The notes: generated from the sequence alone by a model not told the origin. A DNA stretch of 64,000 nucleotides from Pseudomonas fluorescens (GCF_001307155.1 NZ_CP012830.1:4276501-4340500), one strand, 5' to 3'. Positions 16,789 through 25,117 are shown, counted from the first letter of the stretch. Numbers and translations are program-made.

Positions 16789-18231
16789 TCAAGCCAGGTC
16801 GCGCAGGGCAGCGTCGAGGGTCGGGTAACGGAAGGTATAGCCAGCCTCCGTCAGGCGAACTGGCACCACCCGTTGGCCATCGAAGAACAACTGCGCCATT
16901 TCGCCAGCCAGGGTGCGCACCGGGGCCGCCGGGATGTGGAACCACACCGGGCGCTTCAGGACTTTACCGACGCTGTCGGCGAACACTGCCTGACTGACTG
17001 CATCCGGTGCGACCAGGTTGTAGGTGCCGCTCAGGCTGTTGTCGTCGAATGCACGGGCGATCACTTGAATCACATCGTCGCGGTGCACCCAGCTCATGAT
17101 CTGCTGGCCATCGCCCATGCGCCCACCGAACCCCAAACGGAATGGAATCAGCAACGGCAACAACGCGCCGCCCGGGCCGAACACCACACCCAGACGCATG
17201 ACCACCTGACGCACGCCGAGTTCGCTGGCCGGTTGTGCGGCGGCCTCCCAGCGTGCGCATAGCTCAGCCATGAAACCCTCGCCCTTGGTGGCGCTTTCAT
17301 CAAGGCTTTCACTGGCGTCACGCACGCCGTAAAACCCGATGGCCGAGGCCTGAACCCACAGCGCCGGTTTGTGCCGGGCATTCTTCAACCAGGTCATCAA
17401 CCCTTGCGTGGTGTTGACCCGACTGGCCAGCAATTGCGCCTGACGCTTGGCACTCCAGCGCGGACCGGCAACCGGCGCGCCCGCCAGATTGATCACCACA
17501 TCGAAGGTTTCGTTGTAGCCCAGTTTGCTCAGCGAGCGCAGGCAGCGAGCACGGCCGTCAAACAGGTAAGCGGCTTTCAACGGATCGCGGGCCAGCACGC
17601 TGACGGTGTGACCGGCGTCGAGCAGTTGATTGACCAGGGTTTCACCGATAAAACCGGTGCCACCGGTGACCAGTACACGCTTATAGGCAAGCCCCGCGAA
17701 CGGGTTGGCCGGTTTGCCTTCGCGCTGCATGCGAAGCGCCGCCAGCCCATCGCGAATACCGGAGGCGGTGACGCCGATCGCGAACAGCGTCAGCACCCAA
17801 CCGCGCCAGCCGAAATCGATAGGGCTCAGGGCGGTAGGCAGCGTTGCCCATTGCGCCAGTTGCACCCCGTACAACGCGAAGAACGCACCGCCATTGACTG
17901 CCAGAACCGTGTGCATGATGCGCTCGATGGCCGGCAATTTGCGGCTGCGATCCTCGACCACGAAGTCCCACAGCGTCAGGCCGATTTCCAGCGCGAACAG
18001 CAGCGCAATGACAATTGCCCACGTGCCCTGGAAGGCCAGGTGTGCCATGCCCAGAAACAGGATGCCGTAGAAACATGAACGCAACGCGTGGATCGACAAC
18101 TCCAGCCGTGCGCTGTGGCGATAGGGCAGGGCGACGGTCAGTTCGTGGTGATAAAGGGTATCCAGCGCACCCAGAACAGCTTGGGCAATCAACAGCGTGA
18201 GCGCCCAGTCCAGAAGGGAAAAATCAGCCAT
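16789..18231 (-). CDS. TIGR01777-family NAD(P)-dependent epimerase/SDR with N-terminal membrane domain
   Basis: This 480-residue protein has two parts. Residues 1-165 are hydrophobic, with four or five predicted membrane segments and a YHHELTVALP stretch near residue 28. From about residue 180 comes an extended SDR domain: VLVTGGTGFIGETLVNQLL (Rossmann GxxGxxG), VINLAGAPVAG, WVQASAIGFYG, and SWVHRDDVIQVIA. The C-terminal DUF1731-like tail is FHIPAAPVRTLAGEMAQLFFDGQRVVP. This is YfcH/SulA-labelled TIGR01777 architecture, whose substrate is unknown. It starts inside the last codons of the upstream membrane protein (8-base overlap) and is followed by the fusion phosphotransferase, so the three are co-translated. 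Confidence 0.85.
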   Translation of the reverse strand: MADFSLLDWALTLLIAQAVLGALDTLYHHELTVALPYRHSARLELSIHALRSCFYGILFLGMAHLAFQGTWAIVIALLFALEIGLTLWDFVVEDRSRKLPAIERIMHTVLAVNGGAFFALYGVQLAQWATLPTALSPIDFGWRGWVLTLFAIGVTASGIRDGLAALRMQREGKPANPFAGLAYKRVLVTGGTGFIGETLVNQLLDAGHTVSVLARDPLKAAYLFDGRARCLRSLSKLGYNETFDVVINLAGAPVAGPRWSAKRQAQLLASRVNTTQGLMTWLKNARHKPALWVQASAIGFYGVRDASESLDESATKGEGFMAELCARWEAAAQPASELGVRQVVMRLGVVFGPGGALLPLLIPFRLGFGGRMGDGQQIMSWVHRDDVIQVIARAFDDNSLSGTYNLVAPDAVSQAVFADSVGKVLKRPVWFHIPAAPVRTLAGEMAQLFFDGQRVVPVRLTEAGYTFRYPTLDAALRDLA

Positions 18232-18706
18232 GGTCGGATTCACTCAATACATTGACAGGGGGAGGACGGCGGTCATGGCGATACAGCCAGAACAGGGGCG
18301 GCAGCAGGGTGAGCAGCGCAAAGCTGTCAATCCACAAGTGTGACCAGACGTTGGCCTGAATCGAAATCAGCATGTCCTGAGGGGCCCAGAGCACGATCCC
18401 GGCAATTAACCAGCCCCACGCCATAGGGCTTTCAAGGCGGTTGCCGATGTGCACCAGCGCCAGCATGTACAGCGAGTAACTTTGCAGGGTGGCGCCGAAC
18501 AACGCCAGCCACCAGACCTGTTGTGCGCGGGCAGCAGCAGGCGCGGCGTCTGCCCAGAAGCCTTGTTCGATGATTTGCAGATAGCCATCGAGCAAACCCG
18601 AGTGGCCAGCCCAGGTCAGCATGACGCTGACAAGCAGATGCGCCATGGCGGCGGCATACAACCAACCCACCAGCGTGCGCCGGAGGGTAGAAGAGGTGGG
18701 TAACAT
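18224..18706 (-). CDS. Small integral membrane protein
   Basis: This is a protein of about 160 residues with four hydrophobic segments: LVGWLYAAAMAHLLVSVML, VWWLALFGATLQSYSLYML, MAWGWLIAGIVLW and FALLTLLPPLFWLY. I do not recognise a named family with certainty. It starts the three-gene leftward operon and overlaps the epimerase gene, whose own N-terminus is also membrane-embedded, so the two products may interact in the inner membrane. The ATG at 18706 has AGGA 6 bases upstream. Upstream in-frame starts up to 18832 would add a Pro/Thr-rich segment without hydrophobic character and are less likely. Confidence 0.72.
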   Translation of the reverse strand: MLPTSSTLRRTLVGWLYAAAMAHLLVSVMLTWAGHSGLLDGYLQIIEQGFWADAAPAAARAQQVWWLALFGATLQSYSLYMLALVHIGNRLESPMAWGWLIAGIVLWAPQDMLISIQANVWSHLWIDSFALLTLLPPLFWLYRHDRRPPPVNVLSESDHG

Positions 18707-18849
18707 TCCTTGTCCTGATCGCGTCCTTTGGGGCGGCAAGTGTAACGATGTTTTGCCCGGCTTACTGCTGAAAAGCGAGGTAAGGGGGTGCGCCAATCTA
18801 TCCATCAAGCTCGTATGGCCAGTCCCCCACAAGACGCCAGATCGGAGAG

Positions 18850-19482
18850 TTATGCGAACAGCACTTTTTGCCAGTGCTCTTCACTGACAATGGCGATCGG
18901 CACTCCGCTTTCTCTGAGTTCGACGGCTTTTTTGATCTTGGTCCCGTAACTACTGTGCAGCCATTGATCATTGCCGATACTGCCGACCACCAGATAATGG
19001 ACCTTCTTGTTGACTGAGCCTCCAATCAACCCGCCGCGCTCTAGGATCAATGATTCACAGTCTTTTCGAGGACCGTAAGCCATGACGCCGGAAAAGATGA
19101 ACACCTTGTCAGCCCAGCTCAATACGGGCGGCGGATTGTTCAGGGGGAGGCTGGTAGGCGTCGTAAAGGTTTGAGCCGAACCGACAGGAAGACCTGCAAA
19201 CTGATGCAGCATTTCCAGCAGTTCGGCTGATTCCTCAGCATCCAGAACTCCATCGCTGAGCATGCTGGCGAGGCGTTTGTAGAGGAGGTTGACGACCGGG
19301 TCGCTCAAATGACTGAGATGGTTTTCGATCCAGCTCTTGAGAAACTCGGCTTCCTGGAGGTTGATTTTGCCATCGGCGGCGAGGCCAGCGGCAATGCCCA
19401 CCAATGCGTCGGCCGAGCGGCGATCAATCCGTGCCTCGTGAAAAAGCGCACTGTTCTGAAATTCCTGATGTAAATCGACCAT
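18850..19482 (-). CDS. BRCT-domain protein with TerB-like N-terminus
   Basis: This 210-residue protein has an all-helical N-terminal region (residues ~15-95: LVGIAAGLAADGKINLQEAEFLKSWIE and LASMLSDGVLDAEESAELLEML) that resembles tellurite-resistance TerB-like or EF-hand-like repeats. It is followed by a BRCT domain (~120-210: DKVFIFSGVMAYGPRKDCESLILERGG, the GGSVNKKVHYLVVG turn and SGVPIAIVSEEHW). BRCT domains of this kind are found in NAD-dependent DNA ligase and in stand-alone bacterial proteins of unknown role. A start at 19482 has AGGA close upstream. The preceding gene ends 11 bases away, so the two form an operon. Confidence 0.83.
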   Translation of the reverse strand: MVDLHQEFQNSALFHEARIDRRSADALVGIAAGLAADGKINLQEAEFLKSWIENHLSHLSDPVVNLLYKRLASMLSDGVLDAEESAELLEMLHQFAGLPVGSAQTFTTPTSLPLNNPPPVLSWADKVFIFSGVMAYGPRKDCESLILERGGLIGGSVNKKVHYLVVGSIGNDQWLHSSYGTKIKKAVELRESGVPIAIVSEEHWQKVLFA

Positions 19483-19493
19483 GCGTCCTGCTC

Positions 19494-19883
19494 CTAGGCT
19501 TCCATTTCCGACGGCTGGTTGAAGTATTTCGAGCGGTCGGGGGTGAAGGTCACGACCATTCTGGTGCTGGAGCAGGTCAACGTCCGTTCCTGAGTCAGGT
19601 CGATGTCCAGGTCTTCACCGCGCAGGCCTTGCCATTGGGCGAGGTATTTGAGGGAGCCGAACTTGTCGCGTTTCTTCAGGCTGCGGCTGACGCCACCTTT
19701 CCAACCGAGTACCGGGAGTTCGCCGGCCAGGCAGCGTTTTGCAAGATCGGGGAATTTAGCGGCACGTTCGCGGCCGACTTCCCAACATTTGATCAGGCCT
19801 TTATCGTCGGCTTCCCACAGTTGATCCCGGGTCAGGCCCGAGCGGGGAGGTGCTTTGATGCTGCAGTGGATGCGATGGCTCAT
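19494..19883 (-). CDS. Small basic protein of unknown function
   Basis: This 129-residue protein contains many Lys, Arg and Trp, with no signal peptide or membrane segment. It begins MSHRIHCSIKAPPRSGLTRD and includes QLWEADDKGLIKCWEVGRE and a C-terminal FTPDRSKYFNQP. I do not recognise a family. A longer in-frame opening to 19967 adds 28 residues without support. It is the first gene of a two-gene leftward unit with the BRCT protein. Confidence 0.6.
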   Translation of the reverse strand: MSHRIHCSIKAPPRSGLTRDQLWEADDKGLIKCWEVGRERAAKFPDLAKRCLAGELPVLGWKGGVSRSLKKRDKFGSLKYLAQWQGLRGEDLDIDLTQERTLTCSSTRMVVTFTPDRSKYFNQPSEMEA

Positions 19884-20229
19884 TCTGGTTCCTTGAATGC
19901 GGGTTTTTGTTGAACAGCTCCGCTGTACCCGTTGAGGGGGCGATGTTATGAGGCCGGTAATTGGCATGCAACCGCATATTTCAGCGTGCGGCGAGGTGAG
20001 TTGTTTAGTGTTTGTAGGGGGCAGGGCTATTCATCATTAAACGCGTTTCGTCAGGTAGACCGCGTTTTCGTTCATCGCGGGCAAGCCTTGCTCCTACAGA
20101 AGCGGTGTCGACCGGGGAATTCTCCGACGAGGTTTTCAGGTTGTGGTTAGGAAGGGCACGGGACTAGTGTTTGCGGGTCGCTGCCAATTCAGCGGCCGGG
20201 TTTGGTCACCTGTTCAATGTCAGGCGCAT
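19884..20229. other. Intergenic region with one REP-like half
   Basis: No gene is seen. A single REP-type arm (TTCATCGCGGGCAAGCC...CTCCTACA) lies at about 20070-20098. The rest shows no clear coding or regulatory signal, though the promoters of the divergent genes must lie in part here. Confidence 0.5.
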
Positions 20230-20361
20230 GAGCGCCAACCTAAGCATGTCGGCGCTTTTTTTTGCACTTGCCGTTATGCTTCGCGGTGGGCTGTGCGCGG
20301 GGCACTTTCGAGTGCGCCGGGTGCCTGACTTCCCGGTTGACCAACCTGCGTACCGCCCACC
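20230..20361 (+). promoter_or_regulatory. Structured leader (hairpin plus cloverleaf-like fold) before the DUF6124 gene
   Basis: First comes a terminator-like hairpin: AGCGCC (20231-20236) pairs with GGCGCT (20251-20256), followed by eight T. Then GGTGGGC (20285-20291) pairs with GCCCACC (20355-20361), enclosing a perfect UUCG-type hairpin (GCACT-TTCG-AGTGC at 20302-20315) and a GGTTG/CAACC hairpin (20335-20346). The element ends about 40 bases before the ribosome site of the DUF6124 gene. I recall similar sequences before DUF3077/DUF6124 genes in Pseudomonas, but have no search to prove it. Confidence 0.55.
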
Positions 20362-20416
20362 ACCCATTGTTTGGTCACGATGCTGGTGAGCTTCATGAAT
20401 GTCAGGAGTTTTACCC

Positions 20417-20788
20417 ATGGTCAAAATCACCCCCAATCCTCCCGAAAACCCAAGCGTTTCCCCTTACGATTCTCTCGATTCCAGCAAGCTGCATGAAGCC
20501 GCCGAGCGTGCGCTGGATTACCACTTACCGCCGTTCACCCAGCCACCGAAACTCGATACCCGGCCGGGCAAAATGTTTGTGGTCATTCCCGATGTCGACA
20601 ACGAAACCTTGCTGGCCCACGCCAGCGAAACCCTGGCGTCGGTGAATGTGTTGGCCAGTGATCTGGCCTTCGAACTGGAAGGTTCGCGGCGTCATGTGGC
20701 GTTGGCGATTCAGCAGATGGTGGTGCTGGGCGAGTTGCTGGTGAACCGGGCGCTGGATAATTTCGATCCGTACGACTCCAACGCGTAA
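20417..20788 (+). CDS. DUF6124-family protein
   Basis: This 123-residue protein is typical of Pseudomonas DUF6124: MVKITPNPPENPSVSPYDSLDSSKLHEAAERALDYHL at the start, MFVVIPDVDNETLLAHASETLASV in the middle and LALAIQQMVVLGELL-like helices near the end. The C-terminus is ALDNFDPYDSNA. Family members are small cytoplasmic proteins without assigned function. CAGGAG at 20401-20406 lies 10 bases before the ATG at 20417. Its last ~120 bases are repeated, without a start codon, in every unit of the downstream tandem array and once more at 25830, so the gene is the parent of those fragments. Confidence 0.8.
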   Translation: MVKITPNPPENPSVSPYDSLDSSKLHEAAERALDYHLPPFTQPPKLDTRPGKMFVVIPDVDNETLLAHASETLASVNVLASDLAFELEGSRRHVALAIQQMVVLGELLVNRALDNFDPYDSNA

Positions 20789-22260
20789 AGCACAACCTTG
20801 TGGCGAGGGAGCTTGCTCCCGCTGGAGCGCGAAGCGGTCCCACAACCATTCGATGCGGTTTTGCTGGAGGACCGAGTGACAGGGGGGTACGACTGCTGCG
20901 CAGCCGAGCGGGAGCAAGCTCCCTCGCCACAAGGAACTGTCGGCTGTCAGATAGTCCGCGTCAGGTCTTTCACCAGCACCTTACGGCTGCCAGTAACTCT
21001 TTTCCTCACTCAACTTCTGTTCGGCCAGCGATCTGGCCTTCGAACTGGAAGGTTCGCGGCGTCATGTGGCGTTGGCGATTCAGCAGATGGTGGTGCTGGG
21101 CGAGTTGCTGGTGAACCGGGCGCTGGATAATTTCGATCCGTACGACTCCAACGCGTAAAGCACAACCTTGTGGCGAGGGAGCTTGCTCCCGCTGGAGCGC
21201 GAAGCGGTCCCAAAACCATTCGATGCGGTTTTGCTGGAGGACCGAGTGACAGAGGTTACGACTGCTGCGCAGCCGAGCGGGAGCAAGCTCCCTCGCCACA
21301 AGGGGCTGTCTGCTGTCAGACAGTCCGCGTCAGGTCTCTCACCAGCACCTTACGCCTGCCAGTAACTCTTTTCCTCACTCAACTTCCGTTCGGCCAGTCA
21401 TCCGGCCTTCGAACTGGAAGGTTCGCGGCGTCATGTGGCGTTGGCGATTCAGCAGATGATTGTACTGAGCGAGTTGCTGGTAAATCGGGCGCTGGATAAT
21501 TTCGATCCTTACGACTCCAACGCGTAAAGCACAACCTTGTGGCGAGGGAGCTTGCTCCCGCTGGAGCGCGAAGCGGTCCCAACACCATTCGATGCGGTTT
21601 TGCTGGAGGACCGAGTGACAGAGGTTACGACTGCTGCGCAGCCGAGCGGGAGCAAGCTCCCTCGCCACAAGGGGCTGTCTGCTGTCAGACAGTCCGCGTC
21701 AGGTCTCTCACCAGCACCTTACGCCTGCCAGTAACTCTTTTCCTCACTCAACTTCCGTTCGGCCAGTCATCCGGCCTTCGAACTGGAAGGTTCGCGGCGT
21801 CATGTGGCGTTGGCGATTCAGCAGATGATTGTACTGAGCGAGTTGCTGGTGAACCGGGCGCTGGATAATTTCGATCCTTACGACTCCGACGCGTAAAGCA
21901 CAACCTTGTGGCGAGGGAGCTTGCTCCCGCTGGAGCGCGAAGCGGTCCCAACACCATTCGATGCGGTTTTGCTGGAGGACCGAGTGACAGAGGTTACGAC
22001 TGCTGCGCAGCCGAGCGGGAGCAAGCTCCCTCGCCACAAGGGGCTGTCTGCTGTCAGACAGTCCGCGTCAGGTCTCTCACCAGCACCTTACGCCTGCCAG
22101 TAACTCTTTTCCTCACTCAACTTCCGTTCGGCCAGTAATCCGGCCTTCGAACTGGAAGGTTCGCGGCGTCATGTGGCGTTGGCGATTCAGCAGATGATTG
22201 TACTGAGCGAGTTGCTGGTAAATCGGGCGCTGGATAATTTCGATCCTTACGATTGACGCG
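20666..22260 (+). repeat. Tandem array of about 369-bp units derived from DUF6124 and glycoside-hydrolase 3' ends
   Basis: Unit starts (GCCTTCGAACTGG) lie at 20666, 21036, 21405, 21774 and 22143, giving spacings of 370, 369, 369 and 369 bp. Each unit has the last ~120 bases of the DUF6124 gene and a REP pair in opposite arms. It then carries ~45 bases equal to the reverse-strand end (SGEKSYWQP plus stop) of the glycoside hydrolase gene at 26142. Units 0-1 read CAGATGGTGGTGCTG while later units read CAGATGATTGTACTG. The last unit ends differently, in TACGATTGA, and then leaves the pattern. Confidence 0.92.
20796..20934. repeat. REP pair inside the first array unit (recurs in each unit)
   Basis: The 28-base arms at 20796-20823 and 20907-20934 are near-perfect inverted repeats (CCTTGTGGCGAGGGAGC... 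and its complement). Equivalent pairs lie at about 21166-21302, 21535-21671, 21904-22040 and 25963-26097. They form strong hairpins and are typical of P. fluorescens-group REP elements. Confidence 0.85.
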
Positions 22261-22270
22261 CAGAGCACAA

Positions 22271-22304
22271 CCCGTGACGAGGGGGCAAGCCCCCTCGTCA
22301 CGGG
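22271..22304 (-). terminator. Strong 15-bp hairpin at the end of the terpene gene group
   Basis: CCCGTGACGAGGGGG (22271-22285) pairs perfectly with 22290-22304 around a CAAG loop. It lies at the 3' end of the leftward terpene genes and their ispH-like remnant. No U-run follows on the leftward transcript, so termination activity is uncertain. Confidence 0.4.
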
Positions 22305-22426
22305 GATTGAGTTTCGTCAGATGGACCGTGGATTGAGCAGGTTGATCGGGACCGTTCCACCAACTTTCGCCGGCAATATCGCGTAGGGTCACAGAAGCCA
22401 CGGGGTTGGGCGAGGATGACTTTCAT
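22298..22426 (-). pseudogene. Truncated ispH (lytB)-like N-terminus
   Basis: A leftward reading frame begins with a good ribosome site (GAGGA, 7 bases) and reads MKVILAQPRGFC, the classic start of 4-hydroxy-3-methylbut-2-enyl diphosphate reductase including its first Fe-S Cys (Cys12). After that residue the family pattern (AGVxRAI) stops at once and an unrelated 30-residue tail follows, so the gene is cut by rearrangement. It begins 14 bases after the terpene synthase stop, as if it were once the last gene of that operon. The evidence is only 12 residues plus position. Confidence 0.6.
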
Positions 22427-22440
22427 GGTGATTCCTCGTA

Positions 22441-23553
22441 TCAGCCGTGAATGGACCGACGGCGATAGTCGGGTGCCCGCGCAGGATCGTATTTCCACCA
22501 CCATTCAAACGATGAGAGTCCCAAGGACTCGAAGCTTTCCGGAGGAGCTTCTTGAGTCAATTCGCCGCCTTCAAAAGCACCTGTGAGGCTGACACCACTT
22601 ATGGAGCCGTAACGATTATTCGCTTGTGTCCAAACCAGAGCACCGCTGTAGTATTCGGACAAACTGTCAATGTATGAACGTACTGCAGGTGATGCTTCGG
22701 TAAATACGGCAGCACGCAGACGGTAAAAAAGACTGATTAGACGTCGCCTCATTTCTAAGTAACTATGCATGCTTTGTTCGAACGAGTAGTTGTAATCCCT
22801 GCACAGAATTCTGATCAGATTGTGCTCCTTTCCGTCGACGGCTCGGGCACACTCTTTCACATAACCATAAGGGTCAGTGTCCCATACCATTAGAGTCACC
22901 ATCATTTCTGTCAGAGCCCGGACACGCCTGTCCTCGTATTCATCTTGTGATATATCTATGCCAGCGATGACGTGATTGAGTATTGGAAAAGCCCATCCTC
23001 CCCCACCATACATACGCATTACCAGATATTCGTTGAGCGACGGGTTAGGTATTACAGCCTTCCATATCTCGGTCATCATGTAGGCTCTCATACCTTCTAC
23101 AAATCGCCCAACCTGTGTTGGTGTTGCATACCTATCAAGCCTGCATCGCAAGTCGCGCATAGCCAGGGCATAGCGATCATTGGATACTGCATGTTCGGGC
23201 GACTCCAAAGTTCGCTGGATTTCGGCAGCATTATTGATGAATGTTGCAGGTTTCAAACTCATCGGGCCTTCATCGCAATACTCGTCGTCGTATGCAAATG
23301 CCCATAGCACAAAATCTGAACCAATTTGCAATAATTCGTCGGAACCTCTTGGGTACATAAGGGCGGCTAGGCGAGCGCTTTCAAGACTTCTCATACGTTG
23401 TCGCTGAGTATCATCCCAATACAATTTGAAACGATCCGCATAGTCTCGTGTGGTTGACTCAATTCGGCACTTATCTGGATGTTCTAAGTCGACATTGGGA
23501 TGGGTAGCGTATGGGAATGGGTTAGCCATAGGGGGAAGCGTGATCCGGTTCAT
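22441..23553 (-). CDS. Class I terpene synthase (methylated-prenyl-diphosphate cyclase type)
   Basis: This 370-residue protein has the alpha-helical terpene cyclase plan. The acid-rich motif is DDEYCDE at 89-95, after FVLWAFAY. A variant of the second metal motif stands at 226-234, TDPYGYVKE, where the canonical NSE pattern would be NDxxSxxKE, so two of three ligands (N to T, S to G) are replaced. HNLIRIL follows as usual. The overall length and DDxYC motif resemble 2-methylisoborneol/2-methylenebornane synthases, while the gene set resembles sodorifen clusters. The ATG at 23553 has AGGAG 6 bases upstream. Base composition is visibly lower in GC than the neighbours, suggesting transfer. Confidence 0.8.
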   Translation of the reverse strand: MNRITLPPMANPFPYATHPNVDLEHPDKCRIESTTRDYADRFKLYWDDTQRQRMRSLESARLAALMYPRGSDELLQIGSDFVLWAFAYDDEYCDEGPMSLKPATFINNAAEIQRTLESPEHAVSNDRYALAMRDLRCRLDRYATPTQVGRFVEGMRAYMMTEIWKAVIPNPSLNEYLVMRMYGGGGWAFPILNHVIAGIDISQDEYEDRRVRALTEMMVTLMVWDTDPYGYVKECARAVDGKEHNLIRILCRDYNYSFEQSMHSYLEMRRRLISLFYRLRAAVFTEASPAVRSYIDSLSEYYSGALVWTQANNRYGSISGVSLTGAFEGGELTQEAPPESFESLGLSSFEWWWKYDPARAPDYRRRSIHG

Positions 23554-23575
23554 ATACGTCTCCTGAAAAATTCGC

Positions 23576-24532
23576 TTAGTTATTCTTTGGTTTTTTCACA
23601 ACCACGCTATACGTCGAAACCTTGTTCTTAATCAGCGCCACCGACCAGTTCTCTGCCAGCACCCGCAACTCTTCCAACGCCCCCGTTACCCCATAAGGGA
23701 ACAACTCCTTGTTTTCGATATTGGCTTTCGAATCCATCAACCAACGCGCCACATCGATATTTGAGGGCAGTACCCGCATGTCGTGGATCGTGAAGCCACT
23801 TTCCTCAAGCACTTCACGAAAGTACGCCGGTGATTTGCGGTGTTTGCAGGCGAGGCGGTCGACTTCGTCCGGGGTGTCGGGGGTGTAGGTTGCGGGAGGG
23901 GTGTTGTAGAGGTTGTCGGCGATGACCACCACACCGCCTTCGCGTACTCGGCCGGCGAGGGCTTGCATGGTGGTTTCGTAGAGCTCGTCGGGGAAGTGCG
24001 AGATCACGCCGCGGATGATCACCAGGTCGTAGGGTTCATCCGCGCCCGGAAGCAGCTCGATATCCTTGGCGTTGCACAGGTAGAGGTTGATGCGTTCGGA
24101 CAACCCTTGCTCGGCGTGGAATTTCGCGCAGTGTTCCAGTTGTCGGCGGCTGACGTTGACCCCGTCCAGGCGTTGGCATTCGGGGAAGCGTTCCGCCAGG
24201 TATTTGAGGATGTAGCCCCAGCCACAACCGATGTCGAGGATGCGTTTGATCGGTGGGCGATTCGGTTCTTCGAGGCCGGCGAGTTTCAGTTGTCGTTCGA
24301 AATAGCGGATGCCGGACTCGTCGAGGCTGATGGGCGGAGTCGAACGTGGATCGTCGTAGACACCGAACTGGAACAGGATGTAATTGCCGATTGCCTTGCG
24401 CCAGTCCTCAGGGCTGTCGCCGTAGGTGTACACGACCTTCTCCTGATAACTGTCGATGCTGGAGCCCTGGATGATTTGATAAGGCAGGCGGGTTTCATCG
24501 GCGAGGGTGATTTTTTGGGGGGGGCTGCTCAT
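23576..24532 (-). CDS. SAM-dependent prenyl-diphosphate C-methyltransferase-like protein
   Basis: This 318-residue Rossmann methyltransferase has the SAM motif ILDIGCGWGYILKYLAERFP near residues 98-117, then NVSRRQLEHCAKFHAEQG and VIIRGVISHFPDELYETTMQ. The C-terminal half includes CKHRKSPAYFREVLEESGF. This fits the geranyl- and farnesyl-diphosphate methyltransferases that act just before an adjacent terpene cyclase; which substrate is used cannot be told. I chose the ATG at 24532; a GTG at 24568, only 3 bases after the idi stop, is an alternative. The terpene synthase follows 22 bases downstream. Together with idi it forms a three-gene leftward operon. Confidence 0.8.
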   Translation of the reverse strand: MSSPPQKITLADETRLPYQIIQGSSIDSYQEKVVYTYGDSPEDWRKAIGNYILFQFGVYDDPRSTPPISLDESGIRYFERQLKLAGLEEPNRPPIKRILDIGCGWGYILKYLAERFPECQRLDGVNVSRRQLEHCAKFHAEQGLSERINLYLCNAKDIELLPGADEPYDLVIIRGVISHFPDELYETTMQALAGRVREGGVVVIADNLYNTPPATYTPDTPDEVDRLACKHRKSPAYFREVLEESGFTIHDMRVLPSNIDVARWLMDSKANIENKELFPYGVTGALEELRVLAENWSVALIKNKVSTYSVVVKKPKNN

Positions 24533-24571
24533 GGCTGATTTCTCGTGAAGGTATGGACGAAGCAACACCGC

Positions 24572-25117
24572 TCAGCGGTGACTGTGCGCGAGTTCTTTCC
24601 AGCTGCGTACCCCGGCCGGCCCGACTTGTTCGAAGATCCGACGAAACCAGATGCTGAAGGCTTCAGGGGTTGCCGCGATGCGTCCCGGAATATCGGAGAG
24701 CTTCTGCCATTGCCAGCTGTGGGCTTCTTCGGGATTGGCAATCGGTGGAGTACGGCTGATACCGGCGAACACGTGGTCGTATTCATGCTCGATGAGCTGG
24801 TTTGACACGCGTTCGTGGTAGAGCAGGGTGGAGACCGGCGTCAGTTTGCAGGTGAGCCCCATTTCTTCGCGCAGCCGGCGTTTGGCTGCGGCGCGGGTCC
24901 GCTCACCCTGGCGCGGATGTCCACAGCAGGCGTTGGTCCACAGGCCTTGAGAGTGGTATTTGCCCAGTGCCCGTTGTTGCAACAGTACACGGCCGTTGCC
25001 ATCGAAAATGAAGATCGAGAATGCTCGGTGTAAAAGACCCTGTTGATGGACGTGCAACTTCGGTGCAGAGCCGATTTCACGATCGTCTGGATCAACAAGT
25101 ATCAATTTTTCTTCCAA
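24572..25117 (-). CDS. idi: Isopentenyl-diphosphate Delta-isomerase (type I)
   Basis: This ~181-residue Nudix-fold isomerase converts IPP to DMAPP, the starter for prenyl diphosphates. Key features are present: LHRAFSIFIFDGNGRVLLQQRA, the active Cys in WTNACCGHPRQGE, the REEMGL Nudix-like segment and the catalytic Glu in EHEYDHVFAG. The start is non-ATG: a TTG at 25117 has GGAG 8 bases before it; TTG 25123 is also possible. Pseudomonads usually make IPP and DMAPP directly from the MEP pathway and need no idi, so a copy beside a methyltransferase and terpene synthase points to a dedicated terpene supply. Idi-methyltransferase-cyclase is the sodorifen-type order. Confidence 0.9.
   Translation of the reverse strand: MEEKLILVDPDDREIGSAPKLHVHQQGLLHRAFSIFIFDGNGRVLLQQRALGKYHSQGLWTNACCGHPRQGERTRAAAKRRLREEMGLTCKLTPVSTLLYHERVSNQLIEHEYDHVFAGISRTPPIANPEEAHSWQWQKLSDIPGRIAATPEAFSIWFRRIFEQVGPAGVRSWKELAHSHR

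Noticed and set aside
21006..22103. Small ORFs recurring in each array unit on both strands
   Set aside because: They are repeat copies of REP sequences and gene fragments without start codons in the gene frame; no ribosome sites and identical in each unit.
22441..25117. A plain 2-methylisoborneol/2-methylenebornane cluster
   Set aside because: The presence of idi and MEP-gene remnants and the altered NSE motif fit sodorifen-type clusters better, though the methylenebornane option is not fully excluded.
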